Under the pieces are notes generated by a model that saw only the letters and a program-made list of their open reading frames with translations, was not told the DNA's origin and did not search any database. A DNA stretch of 64,000 nucleotides from the NCBI GenBank assembly GCA_934148995.1, contig CAKPDM010000007.1, positions 4,760 to 68,759 on the forward strand. Direction: 5' to 3'. The stretch's first letter is position 1, and every line of letters starts with the position of its first letter. The stretch comes from an uncultured Bacilli bacterium. GTDB lineage: Bacteria > Bacillota_I > Bacilli_A > RF39 > UBA660. The translations under genes were made by a program, and so were the position numbers. Shown piece by piece: positions 32,430-40,570 of this stretch.

Positions 32430-32930
32430 ATGAAGAAGGTTGGTTATTTAGTATTACTATTACTTGTGATATTAACAGTTAGTGGATGTGGTAATAAAGA
32501 AGTAAAAAAAGAAAAACAGGAAAAAAACAAATATATAACAGTAACAGCAGATGAAGATGATAACATCACCTTAGATACAACCAAGATAACTAAAACCGCA
32601 ACTTTTATTAACTATGATGATGACGGCGTAATCATTCAGTTCATCCTAGTTAGAGGAACGGATGGCAAGGTTAGAATAGCTCTTAATACTTGTCAAGTTT
32701 GTAATCCTTCTCCTAAAGCTTATTTTGTTCAAAAAGGTGATTACTTAGAGTGTCAAAACTGTGGAACAAAATTCCATATAAATAAAATTGGTATCGAAAA
32801 GGGTGGTTGTAATCCTACACCTGTTGAGGAAAAAGAAGAAAAGGATGATAAAATCATCATTAATAAAAGTTATATAGATAGCTTCAAAACAAAATTCAAA
32901 AATTTGAAAGAAAAAACAAGTGAAGATTAG
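32430..32930 (+). CDS. DUF2318 lipoprotein of the copper operon
   Basis: 166 residues. The signal peptide ends in a lipobox (ILTVSGCGNKE, Cys at about 21), so it is a surface lipoprotein. The domain has Cys pairs typical of DUF2318: NTCQVCNPSPKAYFVQKGDY and LECQNCGTKF, then GGCNPTPV. The Cys-rich site suggests metal binding. It starts directly after the copZ stop, and its place in the operon points to copper handling at the surface, though no biochemical role is established from sequence. Confidence 0.8.
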   Translation: MKKVGYLVLLLLVILTVSGCGNKEVKKEKQEKNKYITVTADEDDNITLDTTKITKTATFINYDDDGVIIQFILVRGTDGKVRIALNTCQVCNPSPKAYFVQKGDYLECQNCGTKFHINKIGIEKGGCNPTPVEEKEEKDDKIIINKSYIDSFKTKFKNLKEKTSED

Positions 32931-32939
32931 AGGTTAATT

Positions 32940-34205
32940 ATGAATGAAATAAAATGTCCAAACTGTGGAACTGTATTTAAAATTGATGAAAAACAATATG
33001 ACTCTATTGTAAAACAAGTAAGAGATAGTGAATTTAAAAATGAGATAGCTTCAAGACAAGAACAATATGAGAATGATAAAAAACAAGCAATAAAGTTAGC
33101 AGAAAATGAATTAGAAAAACAAATGACTGAACAATTAAAAGCTAAAGACTTAGAAATAATTAAGTTACGTGAAGAGCTAAATAATAAGAAACAATTAGAA
33201 GAAACAGTTTTAGAAAATACTAAGATAAAAACAGCTAATGAATATAAAGAAGAAATAGCTAATCTAAATCTTAAAATTAAAGAATTAGAAAATGAAAAAG
33301 ATAAGAATATTTCAAATTTAAAAAATCAGATAGAATTAGATAATAAAGAATATGCCTTAAAAGAAAAGAATTTAAAAGATGTTTATGAAAATAAACTAAA
33401 AGATAAAGATGAAATGATAGCCTATTACAAAGATATGAAAGCAAGACAATCAACTAAAATGATAGGGGAAAGTCTAGAAGTACATTGTAATAATGAATTT
33501 AATACTTTAAGACCGTTGTTTCCAAATGCTTATTTTGAAAAAGATAATGATGCTAAAAGTGGTTCTAAAGGGGATTTTATCTTTAGAGATTATGATGATG
33601 AAAAAACAGAAGTTGTTTCTATTATGTTTGAAATGAAAAACGAAGCTGATATGACTGCTACTAAACATAAAAACGAAGACTTTTTTAAGGAACTTGATAA
33701 AGACAGAAGAGAAAAAAATTGTGAGTATGCAGTATTAGTATCATTATTAGAAATTGATAATGACTATTACAATACGGGTATAGTAGATGTTTCTCATCGT
33801 TATCCTAAGATGTATGTTATTAGACCACAATTCTTTATCCCTTTAATAACCCTAATTAGAGGAGCAGCTCTAAATTCTTTGAAGTATAAAAAAGAGATGA
33901 TTACTCTTCAAAATCAAAATATCGATATATCACACTTTGAAGAAAATATGAATGCTTTTAAAAGTGGCTTCGCTAGAAATTACCGTTTGGCATCAGAAAG
34001 GTTTAGTAAAGCAATTGATGAAATTGATAAAACAATTGATCATTTACAGAAGACTAAAGAGGCATTATTATCAAGTGATAAAAACTTAAGGTTAGCTAAT
34101 AACAAAGCGGAAGAGTTAACTATAAAAAAACTAACCGCTAACAGTCCAACAATGGCTAAATTATTTGAAGAAGAAAAAATTAAAAAAGTAGAAGAAAATC
34201 TTTAG
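32940..34205 (+). CDS. DUF2130 protein
   Basis: 421 residues. It begins with a short zinc-ribbon-like CPNCGTVFKI, then a coiled coil of about 130 residues (rich in Glu, Lys and Leu, residues about 40-160). The DUF2130 core follows: KMIGESLEVHCNNEFNTLRP, KSGSKGDFIFRDYD and ITLIRGAALNSL. The core has features of a nuclease-like fold (GDFIFR ... MFEMKNE). ATG follows GAGGTTA and lies 9 bases after the lipoprotein gene, so it may be the last gene of the same transcript; no terminator is seen between them. Confidence 0.85.
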   Translation: MNEIKCPNCGTVFKIDEKQYDSIVKQVRDSEFKNEIASRQEQYENDKKQAIKLAENELEKQMTEQLKAKDLEIIKLREELNNKKQLEETVLENTKIKTANEYKEEIANLNLKIKELENEKDKNISNLKNQIELDNKEYALKEKNLKDVYENKLKDKDEMIAYYKDMKARQSTKMIGESLEVHCNNEFNTLRPLFPNAYFEKDNDAKSGSKGDFIFRDYDDEKTEVVSIMFEMKNEADMTATKHKNEDFFKELDKDRREKNCEYAVLVSLLEIDNDYYNTGIVDVSHRYPKMYVIRPQFFIPLITLIRGAALNSLKYKKEMITLQNQNIDISHFEENMNAFKSGFARNYRLASERFSKAIDEIDKTIDHLQKTKEALLSSDKNLRLANNKAEELTIKKLTANSPTMAKLFEEEKIKKVEENL

Positions 34206-34234
34206 TTGACATTAAAATATTATATACCTATAAT
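34206..34234 (+). promoter_or_regulatory. consensus promoter of the cysteine desulfurase gene
   Basis: TTGACA, 17 bases, TATAAT: a perfect sigma-A promoter starting just after the DUF2130 stop codon. Confidence 0.85.
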
Positions 34235-34266
34235 AAGAAAAGAAATTTAACAAAAGGTGTGGTTTT

Positions 34267-35397
34267 ATGATTTATCTTGATAACATAGCAGCTAGTTTTA
34301 CCGAAGATGAAGTCTTGGATGTTTTTTGTAACACTACTAGAAAATACTATGCTAATCCGAATTCTTCTCATAAGCTAGGTCTAGCTGAAAATGAACTTAT
34401 TGAAAAAGCAACAGAGAATATTGCTAAGTTACTTTCTATATCTAAAGAAGAAATAATTTATACTTCTGGTGGAACAGAAGCAAATAATTTAGCTATTAAG
34501 GGACTTAGTCTTAGCTATAAAAACTATGGTAAACATATCTTGATAAGTGGCTTAGAACATAACTCTATTACTAGTTCTGTAGTTAGTTTAGAAAAACTTG
34601 GTTTTGAAGTAGAAGTTATTCCAATTACTTCTTCAGGAATAGTTGATATTGAAGCTTTAAAATCAATGTTAAGAAATGACACTATTTTAGTAAGTGTAAC
34701 TTCTGTTGATAGTGAATTAGCACTAGTTCAACCTATTGAGAAAATAGCTGCTATTTTAAAAGATTATCCTAACTGTCACTTTCATACTGATGCTACTCAA
34801 GCGATAGGGAAAGCAAGAATTAATTATGATGGAGTGGACCTAATAACCGTAAATCCTCATAAATTTCATGGTTTAGATAATTTTGGTATTTTAATAAAAA
34901 AGAATGGTGTTCGTTTAACCCCACAAATAGAAGGTGGTAAATCAACCACCATTTATCGAGCAGGGACTCCTTCACTTGCTAATATTTTAGCTTTAGAAAA
35001 AGCTTTAGAAATAGCACTTACTAATCAAGAAGAAAAATTTAACTATCTAACAAAACTAGGAACAAAAATAAAAACAAAACTTAAAGAATATAAAAACGTT
35101 TCAATTAATAGTAGAGAAAATTCTTTACCGTCCGTTATTAATTTTAGTTTGTTAGGTTTAAAAGCATTGGATATAGAACATTACTTTGAACAATATGACA
35201 TTTACCTATCAACTAAAACCTCTTGCTGTCCGATAACAACACCATCTAAGCTAGTATATGCTTTAACTAAAGATAAACAAAAAGCCACTTCGTCTGTGAG
35301 AGTAAGTCTTTCATATAAAACCACTGAAGCAGAAATTGATGAATTTTTAAGAGTATTTGATTTACTATATAAGGAGTATGAAAATGGAAAAGTATAA
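34267..35397 (+). CDS. cysteine desulfurase (NifS/IscS type)
   Basis: 376 residues. PLP-enzyme motifs are visible: start MIYLDNIAAS, TSGGTEANNLAI, EHNS with the active-site His, HTDATQAIGK and the PLP lysine in VNPHKFHG. The catalytic Cys loop reads TKTSCC, at the usual distance from the C-terminus. It takes sulfur from cysteine to give a persulfide. Its end overlaps the TtcA-like gene, which suggests that it feeds tRNA thiolation. Odd: VDSELALVQP replaces the usual VNNEIG-type segment. Confidence 0.9.
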   Translation: MIYLDNIAASFTEDEVLDVFCNTTRKYYANPNSSHKLGLAENELIEKATENIAKLLSISKEEIIYTSGGTEANNLAIKGLSLSYKNYGKHILISGLEHNSITSSVVSLEKLGFEVEVIPITSSGIVDIEALKSMLRNDTILVSVTSVDSELALVQPIEKIAAILKDYPNCHFHTDATQAIGKARINYDGVDLITVNPHKFHGLDNFGILIKKNGVRLTPQIEGGKSTTIYRAGTPSLANILALEKALEIALTNQEEKFNYLTKLGTKIKTKLKEYKNVSINSRENSLPSVINFSLLGLKALDIEHYFEQYDIYLSTKTSCCPITTPSKLVYALTKDKQKATSSVRVSLSYKTTEAEIDEFLRVFDLLYKEYENGKV

Positions 35398-36223
35398 AGA
35401 AATAGAAAGAAGCATCATTAAAAAATATCGTAAAGATATCTTTTCTAAATTTATAAAAGCAGTTAGTGAATATGAATTAATTAAAGAAAATGATAATGTA
35501 ATGGTTTGTATTTCTGGTGGAAAAGATTCATTTTTACTAGCAAAATGTATTCAGGAATTAATTCGTCATGGTAAAGTTAAATTCAGTGCGAGATATGTTG
35601 TAATGGACCCTGGATATAACGAGTATAACCGCGCAATGATTGAAGATAATGCCAAGATATTAAATATTCCAATTGAAATATTTGAAAGTGATATTTTTGA
35701 TGTAGTAAGTCAAATAGATTCAAGTCCTTGCTATATGTGTGCTAGAATGAGACGCGGCTTCCTATATAATAAAGCTAAAGAATTGGGTTGTAATAAAATA
35801 GCATTAGGGCATCATTTCGATGACGTTATCGAAACAACATTACTTTCCATGTTGTATGGTTCAGAAATAAAAACAATGATGCCAAAGTTACATAGTGATA
35901 ACTTTGAAGGCCTAGAACTAATAAGACCTTTATACTTAGTTAAAGAAGAAGCTATTATTTCTTGGCGTAATAGTAATGAACTAACATTTATCAACTGCGC
36001 TTGTCGCTTTACAGAAGGCTGTTCTTTAATAAATGATGGGACTAGTAAGAGAAAAGAAATGAAAGAACTAATCAAAAACTTAAGAAAAATAAATAAAAAC
36101 GCTGATTATAACATTTTCAAAAGCTTAGATAACGTTAATCTTGATTGTGTTTTAGGAACGAAAACTAATGGCGTATATAAAAGTTTTCTAGCTGATTATG
36201 ATAAGAAAGATAAAAATAAATAA
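35384..36223 (+). CDS. TtcA-like tRNA thiolation PP-loop ATPase
   Basis: 279 residues. ATG at 35384 lies 7 bases after AAGGAG; the reading frame extends upstream but ATG 35378 is too close to that site. The PP-loop is SGGKDSF. The Cys set typical of TtcA-type [4Fe-4S] enzymes is present: CYMCARMRRGFLY and NCACRFTEGC. GHHFDDVIETTLLSMLYG is the family centre. It overlaps the desulfurase gene by 14 bases. TtcA proper makes 2-thiocytidine; the exact target here is inferred. Confidence 0.85.
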   Translation: MEKYKEIERSIIKKYRKDIFSKFIKAVSEYELIKENDNVMVCISGGKDSFLLAKCIQELIRHGKVKFSARYVVMDPGYNEYNRAMIEDNAKILNIPIEIFESDIFDVVSQIDSSPCYMCARMRRGFLYNKAKELGCNKIALGHHFDDVIETTLLSMLYGSEIKTMMPKLHSDNFEGLELIRPLYLVKEEAIISWRNSNELTFINCACRFTEGCSLINDGTSKRKEMKELIKNLRKINKNADYNIFKSLDNVNLDCVLGTKTNGVYKSFLADYDKKDKNK

Positions 36224-36237
36224 ATCTTTCTTTTTTT
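36203..36237 (+). terminator. terminator of the desulfurase-TtcA operon
   Basis: AAGAAAGAT pairs with ATCTTTCTT (9 bp) followed by a T run; the hairpin spans the stop codon. Confidence 0.75.
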
Positions 36238-36344
36238 AATGTTCATTTAAGAAAAGTATATTACTATTAATACATCGAAAGGAAGGGATAGATTATCGAA
36301 TAAAAACTTATAAAAAATACATATTAAAAAAGGAGATGGTTAAA

Positions 36345-38123
36345 TTGAAACGAAGTGTAAAAAATGGAATTTTCATAGGAATAATTATTTTAATGATAGC
36401 AGCAATGTTTTTAACAAATTATTATGCTAAGAAAAACACTACCAATACTAGTGGACCAAATACAGAAATGATGGGTAACCCTCCTAGTATGAGAAATAAT
36501 CAAAGTGGCGACAATACTCCACCAGCTAAACCAGATGATAATCAAAATAATGATAATAGTACATCACAGGATAATGCTAATGGCGGAAATAGTCAAAATA
36601 ATCAAGGAACACCACCGGAAAAACCAAGTGGTGATAATAATGACAATAATAATCAAATGCCAAATATGACTAGTACCAGTGATAATACATCAGTAATTTA
36701 CTATGTTTTATTTGCAATAGAAGGACTAGGGCTTTCTCTTAGTCTAATATACTTAATAATGTCTAATCTAAATAAAAAAACAACAAAAGAAACTTTTAAA
36801 TCAACAGACAAAATAGTAATTTATGTACTTAGCGTATTACTATTAACTATTGGGTCTTTCTATATAAATAACAAATTAATAACTACTAATAAAACAGAAT
36901 CTAGTGGACCAGGTAATAACAATCAAAATAGTAAAGTAGAATATCAAGCAGCAACAGAAATAACAGAAGATAAAGAAATCACTGATGAAAACTATAGTTC
37001 TACAACTAGTGATGAAAATAGTGTTTTAGTATCAGAAAGTACGGTAACAATTGAAAACTCAAGTATCACTAAAGAAGGAGATTCTGATGGTGGAGATAGT
37101 ACCAGCTTCTATGGAAATAACTCAGCAATTCTTGCTAAAGACGGAGCTAATCTAACACTAAAAAACATCACAGTAACGACTAATGCAACTGGAGCAAATG
37201 GTGTTTTCTCTTACGGAGGAAGTGCTACTACCAATAACGCTTCTAGTGATGGTACTACTGTTAATATAAGTGATTCAAAAATAACTACTACTAAAGATAA
37301 CTCCGGTGGAATAATGACTACTGGAGGAGGCATAATGAACGCTACTAATCTTACCGTTAAAACAAGTGGAACGTCATCAGCTGCTATAAGAAGTGATAGA
37401 GGTGGCGGAGAAGTAAATGTTAATAAAGGTACCTACCAAACTGATGGTGTTGGTTCTCCTAGCATTTATTCAACAGCTAATATCACTGTAAAAAATGCAA
37501 AATTGATAGCAACAAAATCAGAAGGAGTAGTAATAGAAGGTAAAAACTCTGTAACTTTAGAAAATGTTGATTTAACAGATACTAATAGCAAACTAAACGG
37601 TCAATCAACCACTTATAAAAATATCTTCCTATATCAATCAATGAGTGGTGATGCCAGTGATGGTGAAGCAACATTTACTGCAAAAGATAGTAATATCGTA
37701 ACAAATAAAGGAGATACTTTCTATATAACAAATACTTCTGTCACTATCAATCTTTCTAATAATACTATTACTAATAATGATAAAACAGGAAACTTTTTAA
37801 AAAGTCAAAAAGAGTCTTGGGGAAATGAAGGTAGTAATGGTGGAGATACAACACTTAATATGACTAATCAAAGTGCTACCGGAAATATTGTTATAGATGA
37901 AATCTCAACTTTAAAAATGAACTTAAAAGATTCATCTTATTATGAAGGAACAATTAATGGTGATAATACTGCTAAATCTATTAAACTAGTTTTAGATAAA
38001 ACTTCTAAAATTAAATTAACAGGTGATAGCTACGTAACTGGCTTAGAAGATAGTGACACTGACTATAGTAATATTGACTTTAATGGTTATAAACTATACG
38101 TTAATGGAAAAGCAATTAACTAA
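36345..38123 (+). CDS. membrane protein with extracellular beta-helix domain
   Basis: 592 residues from TTG at 36345, 9 bases after AAAGGAG; ATG at 36336 overlaps that site. A first membrane segment (about 7-25) is followed by an Asn/Gln/Pro/Gly/Asp-rich outer loop, two more membrane segments (about 118-140 and 160-178), then about 390 residues of beta-helix-like repeats. These repeats carry strings such as SSITKEGDS, NLTLKNITVTTN, TVNISDSKITTT and NVTVKNAKLIAT. It is rich in Thr, Ser, Asn and Gly and has no Cys. Function is unknown; a surface adhesin or matrix role is a guess. Confidence 0.7.
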   Translation: MKRSVKNGIFIGIIILMIAAMFLTNYYAKKNTTNTSGPNTEMMGNPPSMRNNQSGDNTPPAKPDDNQNNDNSTSQDNANGGNSQNNQGTPPEKPSGDNNDNNNQMPNMTSTSDNTSVIYYVLFAIEGLGLSLSLIYLIMSNLNKKTTKETFKSTDKIVIYVLSVLLLTIGSFYINNKLITTNKTESSGPGNNNQNSKVEYQAATEITEDKEITDENYSSTTSDENSVLVSESTVTIENSSITKEGDSDGGDSTSFYGNNSAILAKDGANLTLKNITVTTNATGANGVFSYGGSATTNNASSDGTTVNISDSKITTTKDNSGGIMTTGGGIMNATNLTVKTSGTSSAAIRSDRGGGEVNVNKGTYQTDGVGSPSIYSTANITVKNAKLIATKSEGVVIEGKNSVTLENVDLTDTNSKLNGQSTTYKNIFLYQSMSGDASDGEATFTAKDSNIVTNKGDTFYITNTSVTINLSNNTITNNDKTGNFLKSQKESWGNEGSNGGDTTLNMTNQSATGNIVIDEISTLKMNLKDSSYYEGTINGDNTAKSIKLVLDKTSKIKLTGDSYVTGLEDSDTDYSNIDFNGYKLYVNGKAIN

Positions 38124-38283
38124 GCTTAGAAAATTTAAAGAAGAAGGGAAGCTTGATAAAATATTAAAAATAATCACAAACTTTTAGATTAAAGTCCGTT
38201 TTTTACGAACTTTTTTCGTTTTTAGACTTTTGTATCATACCTTTTATTAAAATGAATATCAAAAAATAGCGTTCTTAAAAAAA
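38124..38283. other. A+T-rich region before htpG
   Basis: AAAGTC and GACTTT bracket an A/T-rich loop with CGAAC/CGTTT elements (about 38191-38230), possibly a weak terminator. No reading frame is seen. Confidence 0.3.
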
Positions 38284-38310
38284 TTAGCACTCACTGTTGA
38301 CAATTGCTAA
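38284..38310 (+). promoter_or_regulatory. CIRCE operator (HrcA site) of htpG
   Basis: TTAGCACTC, exactly 9 bases, AATTGCTAA. The left half is perfect and the right half matches GAGTGCTAA in 7 of 9 positions. It overlaps the -35 box. Confidence 0.85.
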
Positions 38311-38325
38311 TTCTAGTGATATTCT
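38297..38325 (+). promoter_or_regulatory. htpG promoter
   Basis: TTGACA (38297-38302), 17 bases, TATTCT (38320-38325); the -35 lies within the CIRCE spacer and right half. Confidence 0.75.
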
Positions 38326-38370
38326 ACTAATTGTTAGAGGGAAAACTAACAAAAAGGAGATGCATATATT

Positions 38371-40245
38371 TTGAAAAAACAATTTAAAGCAGAATCAAAA
38401 AAACTATTAGATATGATGATTCATTCCATCTATACAAATCAGGAAATATTCTTAAGAGAATTAATTTCTAATGCTAGTGATGCCCTTGATAAATTATATT
38501 ACAAATCACTAACAGACACTAAAATTAAAATAAAGAAAGAGGACTTAGAAATAAGGTTAATACCAGATAAAGAAAATAGAACATTAACTATTAAAGATAA
38601 TGGTATTGGTATGACTAAGGAAGAGTTGGAAAACAACTTAGGAACAATTGCTAAAAGTGGTTCTGAACTATTCAAAGAAAATATGAAAGATGAGAAAAAC
38701 TTATCAATAATTGGTCAGTTCGGAGTTGGTTTTTACTCAAGCTTTATGGTAAGTGATAAAGTAGTAGTTAATAGTAAATCATTAGATGGTGAAGCTAATA
38801 CTTGGGAAAGTGAAGGAGCTAGTGGTTATACTATCGATAAATCAGATAAAAAAGATGAAGGAACAGAAATTATCTTATATCTAAAAGAAGATACTGAAGA
38901 GAATAACTACAGTGATTTCTTAGAAAATTATACAATTGAAAGATTAGTTAAGAAATATTCTGACTATATTCCTTATCCTGTTAAGATGACAGTAGAAGAG
39001 ACAAAGAAAACAGATGATGATAAGGAAGAAAAAGTAGAAGTTGATAAGACATTGAACAGTATGACACCTATTTGGAAAAAGCCAAAAAGTGAAGTAAAAG
39101 ATGAAGATTATCAAGACTTTTATACTGATAAGTTCTACGATTATGAAAAGCCTTTAAAAGTAATTCGTAGTGAAGTAGAAGGAAGAACTAGTTACCAAGC
39201 TTTATTATTTATTCCTTCACATGCACCATATAACTATTATTCAAAAGATTATGAAAAAGGTTTACAACTATATTCTAAAGGTGTCTTAATCATGGACAAA
39301 TGTAGTGACTTGCTACCAGACTATTTTAGTTTTGTTAAAGGTTTAGTAGATAGTGAAGATATCGCGTTAAATATCTCAAGAGAAACACTACAAGAAAATT
39401 ATCAAATACAAGCTATTGCCAAGAGTCTAGAATCAAAAATCAAAAAAGAGTTAGAAACTATGCTTTCAAAAGATAGAGAAACTTATGAAAAATTTTATCA
39501 AGACTTTGGTATGCAATTGAAATATGGTATTTATTCTACATACGGAATGAAGAAAGATTTACTTCAAGATTTATTACTATTTAATTCTTCAAATGATAAA
39601 AAGTATACTACTTTAAAAGAATATGTAAGTAGAATGAAGAGTGACCAAAAGAATATTTATTATGCTTGTTCTGAAAGTTTAGAAAAATGTGAAATGCTTC
39701 CACAAGTCGATGCTGTTAGAGAAAAAGGTTATGAAGTATTATATCTAACTGAATACTTAGATGAATTTACAATCAAAACTTTAAGTATGTATGCTGATAA
39801 AACATTTATGAATGTTGCGGATGAAAAACTAGATCTTTCAACTGAAGAAGAGAAGAAAGAACTAGAAGAGGCTAATAAGTCTTATAAAGATATGTTAGAT
39901 AAGATGAAATTTACTTTAACTGATTCGGTTGTAGATGTAACATTTACTAATCATTTAAAAAATCACCCAGTTTGTTTAAAAACTAAAGGTGAAGTATCAA
40001 CTGAAATGGAAAAAGTTCTACAAACTATGCCAAATAACCAAAATGTTAAGGCGGAAACTGTTATGGAAATAAATATGAATCATCCAATTACTAAAAAGAT
40101 GGAAGACTTATATAATAATAAAGACTTTGATACATTAGATAAGTATAGTAAAGTTCTTTATCAAGAAGCAAGATTGATTGAAGGGTTGTCAGTAGAAAAT
40201 CCTACTGAATTAAGTAATTTAATCTGTGATTTATTAGCAAAGTAA
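38371..40245 (+). CDS. htpG: HtpG (Hsp90) chaperone
   Basis: 624 residues, standard length. The N-terminal GHKL ATPase shows FLRELISNASDALDKLYY, KDNGIGMTKEELENNLG and GQFGVGFYSSFMVS. The middle domain (PIWKKPKSEVKDEDYQDFY ... LNISRETLQ) and the C-terminal dimerisation region follow. The start is TTG at 38371 after AAAGGAGATG. The CIRCE element puts it under HrcA heat-shock control, which differs from B. subtilis htpG (not a CIRCE gene). Confidence 0.97.
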   Translation: MKKQFKAESKKLLDMMIHSIYTNQEIFLRELISNASDALDKLYYKSLTDTKIKIKKEDLEIRLIPDKENRTLTIKDNGIGMTKEELENNLGTIAKSGSELFKENMKDEKNLSIIGQFGVGFYSSFMVSDKVVVNSKSLDGEANTWESEGASGYTIDKSDKKDEGTEIILYLKEDTEENNYSDFLENYTIERLVKKYSDYIPYPVKMTVEETKKTDDDKEEKVEVDKTLNSMTPIWKKPKSEVKDEDYQDFYTDKFYDYEKPLKVIRSEVEGRTSYQALLFIPSHAPYNYYSKDYEKGLQLYSKGVLIMDKCSDLLPDYFSFVKGLVDSEDIALNISRETLQENYQIQAIAKSLESKIKKELETMLSKDRETYEKFYQDFGMQLKYGIYSTYGMKKDLLQDLLLFNSSNDKKYTTLKEYVSRMKSDQKNIYYACSESLEKCEMLPQVDAVREKGYEVLYLTEYLDEFTIKTLSMYADKTFMNVADEKLDLSTEEEKKELEEANKSYKDMLDKMKFTLTDSVVDVTFTNHLKNHPVCLKTKGEVSTEMEKVLQTMPNNQNVKAETVMEINMNHPITKKMEDLYNNKDFDTLDKYSKVLYQEARLIEGLSVENPTELSNLICDLLAK

Positions 40246-40268
40246 GGAAATGAACTCCTTACTTTTTT
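40240..40268 (+). terminator. htpG terminator
   Basis: AAGTAAGGA pairs with TCCTTACTT (9 bp, perfect) and is followed by TTTT; it contains the stop codon. Confidence 0.85.
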
Positions 40269-40307
40269 GGTGTATAAAAATTTAATTAAAAAATTTTAAA
40301 AAAAGTA

Positions 40308-40335
40308 TTGACGAACATATATTCTATGTTATAAT
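40308..40335 (+). promoter_or_regulatory. promoter with a Spo0A-type box in the histidine kinase leader
   Basis: TTGACG (40308-40313), 16 bases, TATAAT (40330-40335) with a TGn extension. TGACGAA (40309-40315) fits the Spo0A box. Nearly the same block occurs at 28257-28284. Confidence 0.55.
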
Positions 40336-40547
40336 AGATGACATAACTTGAAAGAAAAGAGGTGTTAAATCAAAGCATTGTCATATTTATTATATTGATA
40401 TTAAAAGAATATTTATGAAAGAATAAAATAGGGTTATAGTACCTAATAAAAAATAGTAGGGTGTCACTCATCCGAAATTCGTCTGTGGAGAAACAAAAAG
40501 TTTCGATGAAGCAGAAAGTCTCTCTCTAGTAGTTATCTCTCGCAAGA
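40336..40547. other. long leader before the histidine kinase gene
   Basis: No normal gene is present. GTG at 40362 opens an 18-codon hydrophobic frame (MLNQSIVIFIIL...) without a well-placed ribosome site. CATC-GAAA can pair with TTTCGATG (about 40469-40509). The part from 40460 on is richer in G+C than its surroundings and could be a structured RNA. Confidence 0.35.
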
Positions 40548-40564
40548 TTCGACAAATTTCGACA
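40548..40564 (+). promoter_or_regulatory. tandem Spo0A-type boxes before the histidine kinase gene
   Basis: TTCGACA-AAT-TTCGACA: two perfect reverse-complement Spo0A boxes (TGTCGAA) exactly 10 bases apart, on the same face of the helix. A TATAAT follows at 40577-40582. Confidence 0.6.
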
Positions 40565-40570
40565 AGCAGA

